This document shows, piece after piece, positions 25,520-34,367 of a stretch of 64,000 nucleotides of DNA (the stretch's first letter is position 1; every line of letters begins with the position of its first letter). The notes under the pieces were generated by a model, which saw only the letters and a list, made by a program, of their open reading frames with translations, was not told where the DNA came from and did not search any database. The position numbers and the translations under genes were made by a program. This stretch comes from Fibrella arboris (GTDB lineage: Bacteria > Bacteroidota > Bacteroidia > Cytophagales > Spirosomataceae), in the NCBI RefSeq assembly GCF_041321095.1, contig NZ_JBGGWE010000006.1:124001-188000 (forward strand), read 5' to 3'.

Positions 25520-25963
25520 ATGATCGAGTACGGAATCGGTGGTCAGGAACGCAAAGGAAATGACGCCAACGAAGCGATAGCTGATATTCAGAAAAACCGC
25601 ACCCTGATTGTGCAAAAGCTAACAGCCAATGCGCCCTTTAAGCCTGTTATAGAAGCCAAACTCGAAACGATCGACGCGGTTTTTGCCCGTTATCAACCCA
25701 CACTCGACGTTAACTTCAGCGATGCAGCAGGGCAGCCAGTCGACGAGAAGCTACGCTTTCAGAACCTGGGCGACTTTGGGCGGAAAGGCATCACGGCCCA
25801 GAGTCCGTTTTTACAGGAATTGAGCGGCCAGCAGGAAGACTACCAGAAGTTTATCAAACAGTTGCGGTCGAACAAAGTGCTACAGAAAATCCTGGCCGAC
25901 CCGGCAGCCAAGGCCACGTACCTCACGGCCCTGCAGGCTATGATTCAGGAACTGGAAGGCTAG
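25520..25963 (+). CDS. tssB: T6SS contractile sheath small subunit TssB
   Basis: 147 aa, close to the T6SS-iii TssB length. Its N-terminus MIEYGIGGQERKG and the acidic helical middle (FNFSDAAGQP-like segment LDVNFSDAAGQPVDEKL, then FQNLGDFGRKGI) fit TssB/VipA. It ends in a long helix (YQKFIKQLRSNKVLQKIL). TssB and TssC build the contractile sheath around the Hcp tube (established for T6SS). tssC starts 56 bp downstream on the same strand, the invariant pairing. Confidence 0.9.
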   Translation: MIEYGIGGQERKGNDANEAIADIQKNRTLIVQKLTANAPFKPVIEAKLETIDAVFARYQPTLDVNFSDAAGQPVDEKLRFQNLGDFGRKGITAQSPFLQELSGQQEDYQKFIKQLRSNKVLQKILADPAAKATYLTALQAMIQELEG

Positions 25964-26019
25964 ACTGCTCAACCAATCTAGCGACTACCCAACCAAAACA
26001 ACATATCAGCTATTGTTTT

Positions 26020-27384
26020 ATGGAACAAGTTAATCAATCGGCCATATCGGCTAAAGAACGGGTCCGTCTGGCCAATCCCGCTCAACAGGTAGCTGATAGC
26101 GTTCAGCAGTTGGAGCGGTTTGGTGGGTTTGAGTTTGTGGAAACCACCGTGGAAGGCGCCCAAAACCTTAACCCGGCCAAGAAAGCCCGGAAAACGATCT
26201 TCCTGACCGAGAAGGGCAGCGAGAAAGAACGCAAACTGCTCAAAAAACGGCTCGAAGCCTGGTCCGACTTACTGGCTAATCACGATGATATAGTCAAGAT
26301 GGTTGGTGAGGCCGAAGACAAAACAGCCCTGGCGGCCAACACCTTACGCCTTAATTTAAAAGCTGCGCTCGACAGTACTAAAGAACTCGAAACGGCCTAC
26401 CGGTCGGTGGCGCTCTTCTATAAAAACGCCGATACAGAGAAGATCAAGAACCTATCGATTGTCAATGCCGACGCAGAACAGGTTCAGGACCTGGACAACA
26501 CGTTATTTTTTGATGCCATCGCCAATGAATTACGGAAGAATTACGACAAGCTTGACCTGCGCCAAAACTATTCGCTACTGGTGCTGCCGGGTTACCTGGG
26601 CGCCAAGAAGGTAGTGGATAAATGGGCAAGGCTGGCTCATGAAACCAAAGCGATGCTCGTAACTGACTATCGCCACGTAGATACGCCCGACGACGTGATG
26701 GAGCTGTTCAGCGAAGAAGATATGCCATCGGCGGATGCCTACAAAGCCAACGTCATGATGACCTGCAACTACCTGGTGGGTCGCGAAGCCTACACCGATC
26801 TGGGCGAAGAAGAACCGCTCTACCTGCCGCCCTCGACGGCGCTGGCTGGGAAAATCTATAAAACGCAGCTCCAGCAACCCGTAGCCGGCAGCAAGCACGG
26901 CACCCTCAACGAAGTAGATGGCGTACGCTTCAGCCTGAAAAAAAGCGAAATCGCTTCCCTTGAAAAAATGGGGCTCGTACCGATGGTCAATGAGTTCAAT
27001 AAAGTGATGGCATACTCGGCCAAGACCCTCTTCACGGGTGATAATCAAGGCCTTCAGACCTACTCGGTGGTACGTGTCTTTGACTGGATCATGAAAGTGC
27101 TGATCGATTTTTTGAACCGCCGGGCTTTCGAAAACTGGACCTACGACGCCGAGAAAGACCTGAAGGCGCAGATCGTGAAATTTCTGAACAGCATTACCGG
27201 GTCTGACAAGATCATCGAAGATTTCAAGATCCTGCGATTCGAGCGCAACAGAGACGTGAAAGACCAGGTGTTCCTCGACATCCACATCAAGCCGTATTTC
27301 CCCGCTAAAAGCTTTCTGGTTCGCCTCGACGGTACCCGTGGCGATGATGCCAATGACTGGAAAGGCGGCGTAGAACAGGAATAG
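26020..27384 (+). CDS. tssC: T6SS contractile sheath large subunit TssC
   Basis: 454 aa, matching TssC/VipB in length and in its second half. The region LVLPGYLGAKKVVDKWARLA near residue 190, the domain with MMTCNYLVGREAYTDLGEEEPLYLPPSTALAG near 245, VNEFNKVMAYSAKTLFTG near 330 and the C-terminal FLDIHIKPYFPAKSFLVRL sheath-core strands are present. With TssB it forms the sheath, and ClpV normally recycles it; no clpV is encoded in this window. hcp follows 53 bp later. Confidence 0.92.
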   Translation: MEQVNQSAISAKERVRLANPAQQVADSVQQLERFGGFEFVETTVEGAQNLNPAKKARKTIFLTEKGSEKERKLLKKRLEAWSDLLANHDDIVKMVGEAEDKTALAANTLRLNLKAALDSTKELETAYRSVALFYKNADTEKIKNLSIVNADAEQVQDLDNTLFFDAIANELRKNYDKLDLRQNYSLLVLPGYLGAKKVVDKWARLAHETKAMLVTDYRHVDTPDDVMELFSEEDMPSADAYKANVMMTCNYLVGREAYTDLGEEEPLYLPPSTALAGKIYKTQLQQPVAGSKHGTLNEVDGVRFSLKKSEIASLEKMGLVPMVNEFNKVMAYSAKTLFTGDNQGLQTYSVVRVFDWIMKVLIDFLNRRAFENWTYDAEKDLKAQIVKFLNSITGSDKIIEDFKILRFERNRDVKDQVFLDIHIKPYFPAKSFLVRLDGTRGDDANDWKGGVEQE

Positions 27385-27437
27385 CCCATATTATATTTCT
27401 CATAGTCAATTAGTTAACTAGTAAAACCCCTTTCACC

Positions 27438-27830
27438 ATGGCTTTTAAAGCATTTCTGAAACTCGACGGACAGGAGTTCCGTCTACTGCACTGTAGCTAT
27501 TCGCTCGGCCAGAATACCGACTACACGACCGGCAAACCAACCTCTGATGTGATGGGTGGACAGGTGAATGCCGAGTTTGAATCGACCAAGGAATCAAAGG
27601 CCTTTGAGCTGATGATCGACCCGCACAAGAAGTTCAGCGGAGGCATAACCTTCTTTAAGCAGGACGAAGACGCCCCCATGAAAGAGATCAAGTTTGAAGA
27701 TGCTTTTTTGACCGGGTACTCCGAAAGCATGGATGCCCGGACCAACACCCCGATGAGCACCAGCGTCGTGATCTCGGCGCGTAAACTGAGCGTTGGCGGA
27801 GCGTCGCACGAGAATAAGTGGGCTAAGTGA
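27438..27830 (+). CDS. tssD: T6SS tube protein Hcp (TssD)
   Basis: 130 aa, the Bacteroidota-type TssD. The N-terminus AFKAFLKLDGQEFRLLHCSYS, the FESTKESKAFELMIDPHKKF strand pair and the C-terminal VVISARKLSVGGASHENKW are typical. Hcp hexamers stack to form the tube and can carry small effectors (established). The next gene downstream is unknown and precedes vgrG, a position where cargo or chaperone genes are often found. Confidence 0.93.
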   Translation: MAFKAFLKLDGQEFRLLHCSYSLGQNTDYTTGKPTSDVMGGQVNAEFESTKESKAFELMIDPHKKFSGGITFFKQDEDAPMKEIKFEDAFLTGYSESMDARTNTPMSTSVVISARKLSVGGASHENKWAK

Positions 27831-27898
27831 TTCACTGATTTTTGACCTGTACTGACCCATCAACAGGCTTTACAGGTCAAAAAATACCACCTGTTACT

Positions 27899-28441
27899 AT
27901 GGGCGTCTACAATCCAGCCACCACATGGGTAGGCATTGGCAATAAATCGGGCGGCATTGTTATGGTCGCTGGCATCGAAAGCGTTACGGGACGGCTTTGG
28001 AATTCAGACACCGGGCAGGGCGTAAATTTTGACTATACCAGTGCCCGGCTCGGGCTGGGTCTGGGCGGAACCGTTGCGTCAGCAGTGATTGTCGCCGCGT
28101 TTAATTGTCCGACACCAGCGGATATCAGTACGATCAACACCAGCGATTGGGGGGTAGGCCTGGCGATGGGCGGCAACCTGGCCAGACTACTGCGAAATGT
28201 GCCACGCTACGGCGCCATGTTCCGGTTGGCACGGATTCTTAGCGGCACTCTGACACGAGCTGCCAGAGTGAACCTGGAAGATCTCCGAAGCCTGGGGTCT
28301 GTCCTTTACACCAATCTGGACATACACACGTCTGGAGAAGAGCCAAAAATGATCACGATCGACGTGCCGTACATAAGCGCATCGGTCGAATTGTCAGCTA
28401 GTTATAGCCTGAGTACGGGTGGTATCAACGTGTACCCCTGA
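27899..28441 (+). CDS. Unknown protein between hcp and vgrG (cargo or adaptor candidate)
   Basis: 180 aa from the ATG at 27899. An upstream in-frame TTG lacks support. It begins MGVYNPATTWVGIGNKSGG, and its first half is glycine-rich with a hydrophobic LGLGLGGTVASAVIVAAF segment near residue 55. A basic stretch follows (LARLLRNVPRYGAMFRLARIL near 100), and the tail is beta-like and ends GINVYP. There is no signal peptide or known motif. The position between tube and spike genes suggests an effector, adaptor or Hcp-like partner; the glycine-rich and amphipathic parts would suit a membrane-acting toxin (inference only). Confidence 0.7.
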   Translation: MGVYNPATTWVGIGNKSGGIVMVAGIESVTGRLWNSDTGQGVNFDYTSARLGLGLGGTVASAVIVAAFNCPTPADISTINTSDWGVGLAMGGNLARLLRNVPRYGAMFRLARILSGTLTRAARVNLEDLRSLGSVLYTNLDIHTSGEEPKMITIDVPYISASVELSASYSLSTGGINVYP

Positions 28442-28474
28442 TGAGGCCTCATTTGTTCTTTATCTATCCACACC

Positions 28475-30292
28475 ATGAATAACCTATCCACTGTACGAAT
28501 TGAGATTGGCGGAAAGCACGTGCCGATTTTTTCGCGGGTCAGCATCCGGCAGTGGATAGACCAGCACCACACGTTTGAACTGGCCATACCTATCGAACAG
28601 GTTGAAGGCGAAGGCGGTATGACCATCGACCAGTCGAAAAGTTTCATTGGGCAAACAGCCCGAATCACGATTGGCTATCAGCAGGGGGCGGCAGATTCGT
28701 TTGCGTTTAAAGGGTTCGTTACGCAGTTGTATCTGTCGAAACAGGCCTCGCTGGGTAATCTGGTTGTCATTCGGGGATTTAGCGCCTCCATCTTACTCGA
28801 ACAGGGTACCCGCTACGGGGCTTTCTACCAGCTTGACCACAGCGCCATTGTCGACAAGGTATTGAAGGAATATGACCTTGACCTGCTGAAGCCCAGCGTG
28901 AAGCCCCGTGCTAACCGCCAGGAAGAGTATGTGGTCAAGTATGATGAAACGAGCTACAATTTTCTGCATCGTTTTGCGGCGGCTACGGGCAACTGGTTCT
29001 ACTTCGACGGCGAGAAAACAGTCTTTGGCGACGTACCCAGTGAATCGACCGTCAAGCTGGTGTATGGCGAAGACATAAACGCATTCGATATGCGGATGGA
29101 CCTGCCCGGCGGTGAGTTTTTCATCAACGATTACAATCCGGTCAGCGACGAACACGCGAAGAGCCATTCCAAAGCGGTAACCGTATCCGGGTTGGGCGAG
29201 TATGGGCAATTGTTGATCAGTAAGGCCGAAAATCTGTACCCCGAACGTACCTACAGCCGGTCGCCAATTCCTGCGCTGACCGATGCCGATGCCAAGCTGT
29301 TTGCCGGGTATGAGAAAAAAGCATCGGTCGCCAACGCCGTCATTTTCAGCGGGGCGAGTAACCGGATCGGGTTAAAAGTAGGTACAGTTATCAGCGTAGG
29401 TGAAGCCAGCGGATTGGCCCGGCAACGGACCGCCAGTTTTGGGCAGTACCGGATCATCAGCATCACCCATGAGGCGAATCTGGGCGGCGGGTATACCAAT
29501 CGGTTTGAGGCCATTCCGGCGGGGGTCGAGTTCCGGGTCAATCCAGCGTTTCAGGTACCCAGCGCCACGATGCAGGCCGCCGAAGTGCTGCACAATGACG
29601 ACCCGGAACACCTGGGCCGGGTACGGGTACTGTTCGACTGGCAAAAAGCGCAGGGCGACGCCGAAAGTTCTACCTGGATTCGGGTACTGACCAGTCAGAA
29701 TGTCAGGGCTAATCAGGGAATGTACTTTGTGCCGGAGGTCCATAACAAAGTCATGGTCATTTTTGAAGGCAACGACCCGGCCCGGCCAGTGGTGGTGGGC
29801 GTGTCGTATGACAAATCGACCCGGCAAGACACCTTCTACAGCCAGGATAACTACTACAAAACCATCATTACACGGGGTGGGAACCACATTGTCATTGGCG
29901 ACGAAGAAGGCAAGGAATTTATCAGTCTGTATAACCGCGACAAGAAAAATCAGATCAGCCTGTCGCTCGACAATACCCACATCAGCCTGAAAAGCGAAGG
30001 GACCATCAACCTGGACGCCGACACCATTACCCTCAAAGCAAAGACAATTACGGTTGATGCCAGCGACGAATGGACCGTGAAGGCGGGTAAAGCGCAACTG
30101 GAAACGCAGCAGTCGATGGCCATACAGGCATCGACCAACCTGACGCTCAGCGGCACTACAGAGGCCAGCTTAAAGGGCATGACCGTATCCATCAGTGGCG
30201 ATACGGCTACTTCCGTGAAAGCAGGCGCGCAACTGGAACTGGATGGGGGGCCACTGGCTACCCTGAAAGGAGCAATGGTCATGATTAATTGA
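28475..30292 (+). CDS. vgrG: T6SS spike protein VgrG (TssI)
   Basis: 605 aa. The N-terminal gp27/GPD-like part covers roughly residues 1-360 (HTFELAIPIEQV, YVVKYDETSYNFLHRFA). The gp5-like OB domain starts near 375 with NDDPEHLGRVRVLFDWQKA and reaches VVVGVSYD. A repetitive beta-helix stem follows (HISLKSEGTINLDADTITLK) to the end at about 605. There is no extra toxin domain, so effectors must load onto PAAR or Hcp or be separate. VgrG trimers cap the tube (established). tssE follows after 7 nt. Confidence 0.95.
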   Translation: MNNLSTVRIEIGGKHVPIFSRVSIRQWIDQHHTFELAIPIEQVEGEGGMTIDQSKSFIGQTARITIGYQQGAADSFAFKGFVTQLYLSKQASLGNLVVIRGFSASILLEQGTRYGAFYQLDHSAIVDKVLKEYDLDLLKPSVKPRANRQEEYVVKYDETSYNFLHRFAAATGNWFYFDGEKTVFGDVPSESTVKLVYGEDINAFDMRMDLPGGEFFINDYNPVSDEHAKSHSKAVTVSGLGEYGQLLISKAENLYPERTYSRSPIPALTDADAKLFAGYEKKASVANAVIFSGASNRIGLKVGTVISVGEASGLARQRTASFGQYRIISITHEANLGGGYTNRFEAIPAGVEFRVNPAFQVPSATMQAAEVLHNDDPEHLGRVRVLFDWQKAQGDAESSTWIRVLTSQNVRANQGMYFVPEVHNKVMVIFEGNDPARPVVVGVSYDKSTRQDTFYSQDNYYKTIITRGGNHIVIGDEEGKEFISLYNRDKKNQISLSLDNTHISLKSEGTINLDADTITLKAKTITVDASDEWTVKAGKAQLETQQSMAIQASTNLTLSGTTEASLKGMTVSISGDTATSVKAGAQLELDGGPLATLKGAMVMIN

Positions 30293-30299
30293 ATCGTTC

Positions 30300-30734
30300 A
30301 TGAAAGCCTATACCCTAGCGGCCCCGCTAACGAGGCTGATGCAACCGGGGAACCTGCCCAAACTCTCATTGACAGAAGCCATCAGGCAGCATATTGACCT
30401 GCTATTGGTCACCCGGCTTGGAGAGTACCGCTTTGACCCACAGCTAGGTAATGCCGTTTGGCAGGGCGACTATGCCGCCATCACGCACCCGACCCTTTGG
30501 AAAGGCGAAACCGAGCAAAGCCTGACTGAACTGATTCAGCACTACGAAAAACGAATTCGTTTTGCCCGCGTCGCCGTAGACGTAGATGAACTGGAAGAAA
30601 CTGACCGCGCTGGTGTTCGTCGACGTACCCGGAAGCGACTCACGATCCGGGTCAACGGTACGCTTATCGATATTGATGAGCCAATGCCTGAACTGCTTTT
30701 CACCATTTATATCAACCCAGTAGCCAGCCAATAA
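30300..30734 (+). CDS. tssE: T6SS baseplate protein TssE (gp25-like)
   Basis: 144 aa with the gp25 pattern: LTEAIRQHIDLLLVTRLGEYRFDPQLGNAVW, including the RxGE-type motif (TRLGEYRFDP) that triggers sheath polymerisation in gp25 relatives (family knowledge). It ends in strands TIRVNGTLIDIDEP. It sits between vgrG and tssF, 2 nt before tssF, as expected for a baseplate operon. Confidence 0.9.
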   Translation: MKAYTLAAPLTRLMQPGNLPKLSLTEAIRQHIDLLLVTRLGEYRFDPQLGNAVWQGDYAAITHPTLWKGETEQSLTELIQHYEKRIRFARVAVDVDELEETDRAGVRRRTRKRLTIRVNGTLIDIDEPMPELLFTIYINPVASQ

Positions 30735-30736
30735 GC

Positions 30737-32545
30737 ATGAACAGCCTCGACACCCGCGATCAGATCAAAGCCAGGATGCTCCGCGACGCGGCGCGCCTCT
30801 GGGGATTAGCTGATCACCAGTTGGATGCCACGGACATTACTACGGCTTTCGACCCCCTGGTTGATCTCTTATTTGGCGCACTGGCCACCGAGTCTGAGCG
30901 GGTGTATGGCGAGATTCTGGCCTCGCGGGGTCGCATTCTGGAACGGCTGGTGCAGGTGCTCCTTCCCGACACGGTAACGGGCCCCACACCAGCCCATGGC
31001 GTAGTGGTGGCGCAACCCACTGAGCGGTGGAGCACTGTTGATTCTTCCCTATCGATGACCACCCGCCATCCTCAGACTGGCGACGAACTGGGTTTGCAGC
31101 CAGCCGGTCATTTTTCGGTGCTCAATGGGCGAGTCGTTTGTGGCGCAGCCGGCACACAGCTCTGGCGGCTCGACGACCAGCAGAACCGGACTACCCTGGC
31201 CACAGCCCCGGCCCACCGCCACCTGCCCGAGCATACAATCTGGCTTGGCCTCGACCTGCCCGAGCCAGTACACCCGAGCAACACCGATGCCGGACTACAG
31301 GCCCGCTTTTTCTTCAACTGGAAAAACCAGCCCGACGCGCAGCAACGCTGTGCACAACTTGGGCAAACAGACTGGTTCATTGAAACGGGTGAAACAACGA
31401 CGCCGCTGATAGCCATTCATTCGCTACAAACAGAACTGGCGCAGGCGCAGGCGGTGCTGCATGACCTGGAGCTGCACGCCCAGCGGTATTACAGGCCGCA
31501 TTTCATGACGGTATCGTTGCCTGGTGCATGGCCCGTGAACAACATTCCCCAGGCGCTGAGTGAGTCGTTCGAACCAGCTGTACTACAGGCATTGCCAGCA
31601 TTGACCTGGCTTCGGGTCTTGTTTCCACCTACATTCAGCGCCGACCTGTTACAGCAGACCGATTGCCTGCTCAACGCTTTTCCGGTGCTGAATGTGCAGG
31701 CCAGCACAGCTACGTTCCGGCTCAACGATACCCTGAATGTCTTCCCGATCCAGACAGACAGGCCGCTGCTCACGATTGTTGATGTGACAGACAGCGAGGG
31801 AAATCAGTACGTACCCCATACTGTCGGCGACGACCCGGCCCAGCACAGTTATGTTGTCCGGCAACGGGGTGTGGGGCGGTTCGACAGCCGACAGGCCGCC
31901 GAGCTGGTTCAACATACGCTCGACCAGCTTCGCGATGACAGCGCTGCTTTTCTGCCATTGGGCCACGATGCCGTTGACGAAATTCAGAAAAGTATGCAGC
32001 GCATTCGGCAACAGCTGCCGGCCAACCTGCCGGGTGAACCCACGCCGTTTCTGGTTGTCAACAAGGCGCCAGCTACGGGTACGTTGTTCGTTCGTTGTTT
32101 GACAACGGCGGCCGAGCGAGCCAATCGCCTGCCGGTTTCGGCCAAAATAGACACCCCGTCGGCCAGTGTTCGGCGCGACCGGCTGCTGCTCATCCAGCCA
32201 TTGCAGGGCGGCATAGCCCGCTTAAACGACGCCACGAGCCTGCCTGCGTTCCGGCGTATGTTGCTCACACGGGGCCGGGCCCTGACGGCCGAAGACCTGC
32301 GGGCTGTTGCCCTGGCCACCGCACCCGACCTGATAGCCGCCGTAACTATCCAGAAGAGCGTAGTCGTTGGCGCTGAAGCGCGCCAGGGCCTCATGCGGGT
32401 ACTCGACGTACGGCTGGAATTCCGCCCCGGGCGAGTTCTTCCCCCCGATGAACAACAGCACTGGTGCCGGGAGGTGGCCGCTCAGATAGACGGCCTTTGG
32501 GCAGGCATTTTACCCGTTCGTGTTATTCCCGAAAATCACCGATGA
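30737..32545 (+). CDS. tssF: T6SS baseplate protein TssF
   Basis: 602 aa, the gp6/J-like large baseplate subunit. The N-terminus IKARMLRDAARLWG and the family segment FDPLVDLLFGALATESERVYGEI followed by LERLVQVLLPDTVTGPTPAH are diagnostic for TssF. Beta-rich middle domains and a C-terminal RMLLTRGRALTAEDLRAVALA block, typical of gp6-type ring contacts, follow. With TssG and TssK it forms the baseplate wedges (established). The stop overlaps the tssG start (ATGA). Confidence 0.9.
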   Translation: MNSLDTRDQIKARMLRDAARLWGLADHQLDATDITTAFDPLVDLLFGALATESERVYGEILASRGRILERLVQVLLPDTVTGPTPAHGVVVAQPTERWSTVDSSLSMTTRHPQTGDELGLQPAGHFSVLNGRVVCGAAGTQLWRLDDQQNRTTLATAPAHRHLPEHTIWLGLDLPEPVHPSNTDAGLQARFFFNWKNQPDAQQRCAQLGQTDWFIETGETTTPLIAIHSLQTELAQAQAVLHDLELHAQRYYRPHFMTVSLPGAWPVNNIPQALSESFEPAVLQALPALTWLRVLFPPTFSADLLQQTDCLLNAFPVLNVQASTATFRLNDTLNVFPIQTDRPLLTIVDVTDSEGNQYVPHTVGDDPAQHSYVVRQRGVGRFDSRQAAELVQHTLDQLRDDSAAFLPLGHDAVDEIQKSMQRIRQQLPANLPGEPTPFLVVNKAPATGTLFVRCLTTAAERANRLPVSAKIDTPSASVRRDRLLLIQPLQGGIARLNDATSLPAFRRMLLTRGRALTAEDLRAVALATAPDLIAAVTIQKSVVVGAEARQGLMRVLDVRLEFRPGRVLPPDEQQHWCREVAAQIDGLWAGILPVRVIPENHR

Positions 32546-33489
32546 ACAGGCCATTAGACACCGACATCCGGGCCGAAGTATGGCTGGCCCGGCAGGAGCA
32601 TCCCAATGTGGTGGTGCGGCCGCTAGGTACGTTTGCCCGGGCGTTTAGCCCCGACGTGGTCACCGTTGCCGATGTGGTGGAACAGCCAGGTCGGCCAGAT
32701 ACCCGTTATGTCGACATCAGCCGCGAGGGTTTCTACGATATGCTACCCGAGGCACTTTTCCACCCGTCGGGCCCAGCAGATGATCGTCCCGAAACGTTCG
32801 CTGAACGGTCGAAACGGTTGCGGCAGGAAGAAAAACGGGGTCGGCAGTTCTGGTTACCTGCCGAGCAGGAGATGATGCGGCTACGGGTGCGGATTGAACA
32901 GCATGAGCATCAGACGCTGGCTAAATCGACGGGTCCCATCTGGCGGGAGCTGTTCGACTGGCTACTGGTCGTGCGGGGCCATACCCTGACTGAACAGCAG
33001 CAGGTATGCCTGCTCTCTATCTGGATGAACGCCCATCGCGTGGTTGGCAACTGGTCAGAAACCGCCACTTACTTCAGGCGCTTCCTGCAGGTGCCCGTCC
33101 ATATCACCTATGGTTCGCACAGAACCGGATTGCCAGCCTTACAGAACACAGACCATGCCAGCCCCCACGCCTCGCCCCGCCTGGGCGACACCCGGGTTGG
33201 CATTGACTGGATCTTACCGACTACCGACGAAATCAATGATTATGGCGGTGTGGTACAGCTAGCCATCGGCCCGTTAACCCCTTCGCAATTAGTGGATTAC
33301 CTACCCACAGGCAGGGGCTGGCGGCATATTGACCTGCTGGCGGGGTATCTGCTGCCCGCCGACGCCGATTACGTGGTTGTGCCCCTGCCAGAAACCAGCG
33401 ATACCTGGTTTACGCTGGCTGGCACTGCCATGACCGGTCGGCTGGGTATGACCACCTGTTTACACCATGCCAACGCCCCTGCCCGATGA
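32542..33489 (+). CDS. tssG: T6SS baseplate protein TssG-like
   Basis: 315 aa from the ATG overlapping the tssF stop; an earlier in-frame start would lie deep in tssF. Similarity is low, but position (tssF-tssG), length and the C-terminal beta-rich part (TRVGIDWILPTTDEINDYGG, IGPLTPSQLVDYLPTGRGWR) fit the T6SS-iii TssG. The N-terminal third carries the helical SKRLRQEEKRGRQFWLPAEQEM segment. It joins TssF in baseplate wedges (established for T6SS). Its own stop overlaps the tssN ATG by 4 nt, so four consecutive genes are translationally coupled. Confidence 0.8.
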   Translation: MNRPLDTDIRAEVWLARQEHPNVVVRPLGTFARAFSPDVVTVADVVEQPGRPDTRYVDISREGFYDMLPEALFHPSGPADDRPETFAERSKRLRQEEKRGRQFWLPAEQEMMRLRVRIEQHEHQTLAKSTGPIWRELFDWLLVVRGHTLTEQQQVCLLSIWMNAHRVVGNWSETATYFRRFLQVPVHITYGSHRTGLPALQNTDHASPHASPRLGDTRVGIDWILPTTDEINDYGGVVQLAIGPLTPSQLVDYLPTGRGWRHIDLLAGYLLPADADYVVVPLPETSDTWFTLAGTAMTGRLGMTTCLHHANAPAR

Positions 33490-34346
33490 CCACCAGCCTG
33501 CTCGTATCCCTTGTTGGCCTGCTCAGCCTTGCCCTGGCGGCGCTGGCTCTATTACTTATGCGTCAGAAAGCGACCATCCTGACGAAACGAATGGCCATTT
33601 ACCTGCTGGCCGGATTCGTTGTATCGGCTGGTGTAGGGGCGGCGCTCACCAGTCAGGAATCCATGCTGGCCAGTTTTTATCTGCTTGAAGGGCTGGTGCT
33701 GGTGCTGGGAATAGCCCATCTGGTGCTGGTTAGAAGCCAGTTTCAGTGGATACTGGCCGCACCCGTCATCGACGAGCTGGCATTGATGGTGCTGACAGCC
33801 GCTCTACTGGCCACGGCACAAACGCTGGCATACGGCGTGTTGCGGGCGTCAGGTACGTTCCTGCCCGCCATGGCGTTGGGCTGGCTCCCCTTCTTGTTGC
33901 CTACGCTGTTCATGCTGGCCTACGAATCGTTTGTGAAGATTCCGGCCCGGATCTACCGCAAATGGTTTTACCCCGTCGACCGGTCTGTGCCGCTGCTTGA
34001 GCTGGTCGACACCATTCGGCTTCATGTGCGGGTAAGCAAATCACCGGACAATCCACTACTGACAACGTACACCATTAAGGCGCCTATCGACCGGAGTCTG
34101 CACGATCTGTTCCATTATATGCTCTATTCGCACAACCACGAAGAAGACCCCGAACACCCGATTCAATACCACGAAATCGACACGGAGGGCAGCCTGTTGG
34201 GCTGGGTATTTTATCAGCCCAGGCTGGGTGGTTTTCTAAAAAAATACCTCGACCCAAGCCAGTCGCTGAATCACAGCCAGCTAAAATCCGACGCCATCAT
34301 CGTGGCCCGCAGTTACGTCAGCAGCCGTGACCGCGCCGCCCAGTAA
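33486..34346 (+). CDS. tssN: T6SS-iii membrane protein TssN
   Basis: 286 aa with about five membrane helices in the first 150 residues (LLVSLVGLLSLALAALALLL at 4-23; YLLAGFVVSAGVGAAL; LLEGLVLVLGIAHLVLV; LALMVLTAALLATAQTLAYGV; a last one near LPFLLPTLFMLAY). A cytosolic domain of about 130 residues follows (ARIYRKWFYPVDRSVPLLEL ... ARSYVSSRDRA). This topology is that of TssN, which replaces TssJLM in Bacteroidota T6SS (family knowledge). The cytosolic part is expected to contact the baseplate. It overlaps tssG and precedes tssK by 21 bp. Confidence 0.85.
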   Translation: MTTSLLVSLVGLLSLALAALALLLMRQKATILTKRMAIYLLAGFVVSAGVGAALTSQESMLASFYLLEGLVLVLGIAHLVLVRSQFQWILAAPVIDELALMVLTAALLATAQTLAYGVLRASGTFLPAMALGWLPFLLPTLFMLAYESFVKIPARIYRKWFYPVDRSVPLLELVDTIRLHVRVSKSPDNPLLTTYTIKAPIDRSLHDLFHYMLYSHNHEEDPEHPIQYHEIDTEGSLLGWVFYQPRLGGFLKKYLDPSQSLNHSQLKSDAIIVARSYVSSRDRAAQ

Positions 34347-34367
34347 CCGTTTTTAACCGCAGTACCT

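Noticed and set aside
26575..27285. Long open frame on the minus strand opposite tssC
   Set aside because: It lies wholly inside a clear TssC coding region, has no family motif and reads as His/Phe-rich shadow translation. The same applies to the long minus frame at 29372-30097 opposite vgrG and to many others.
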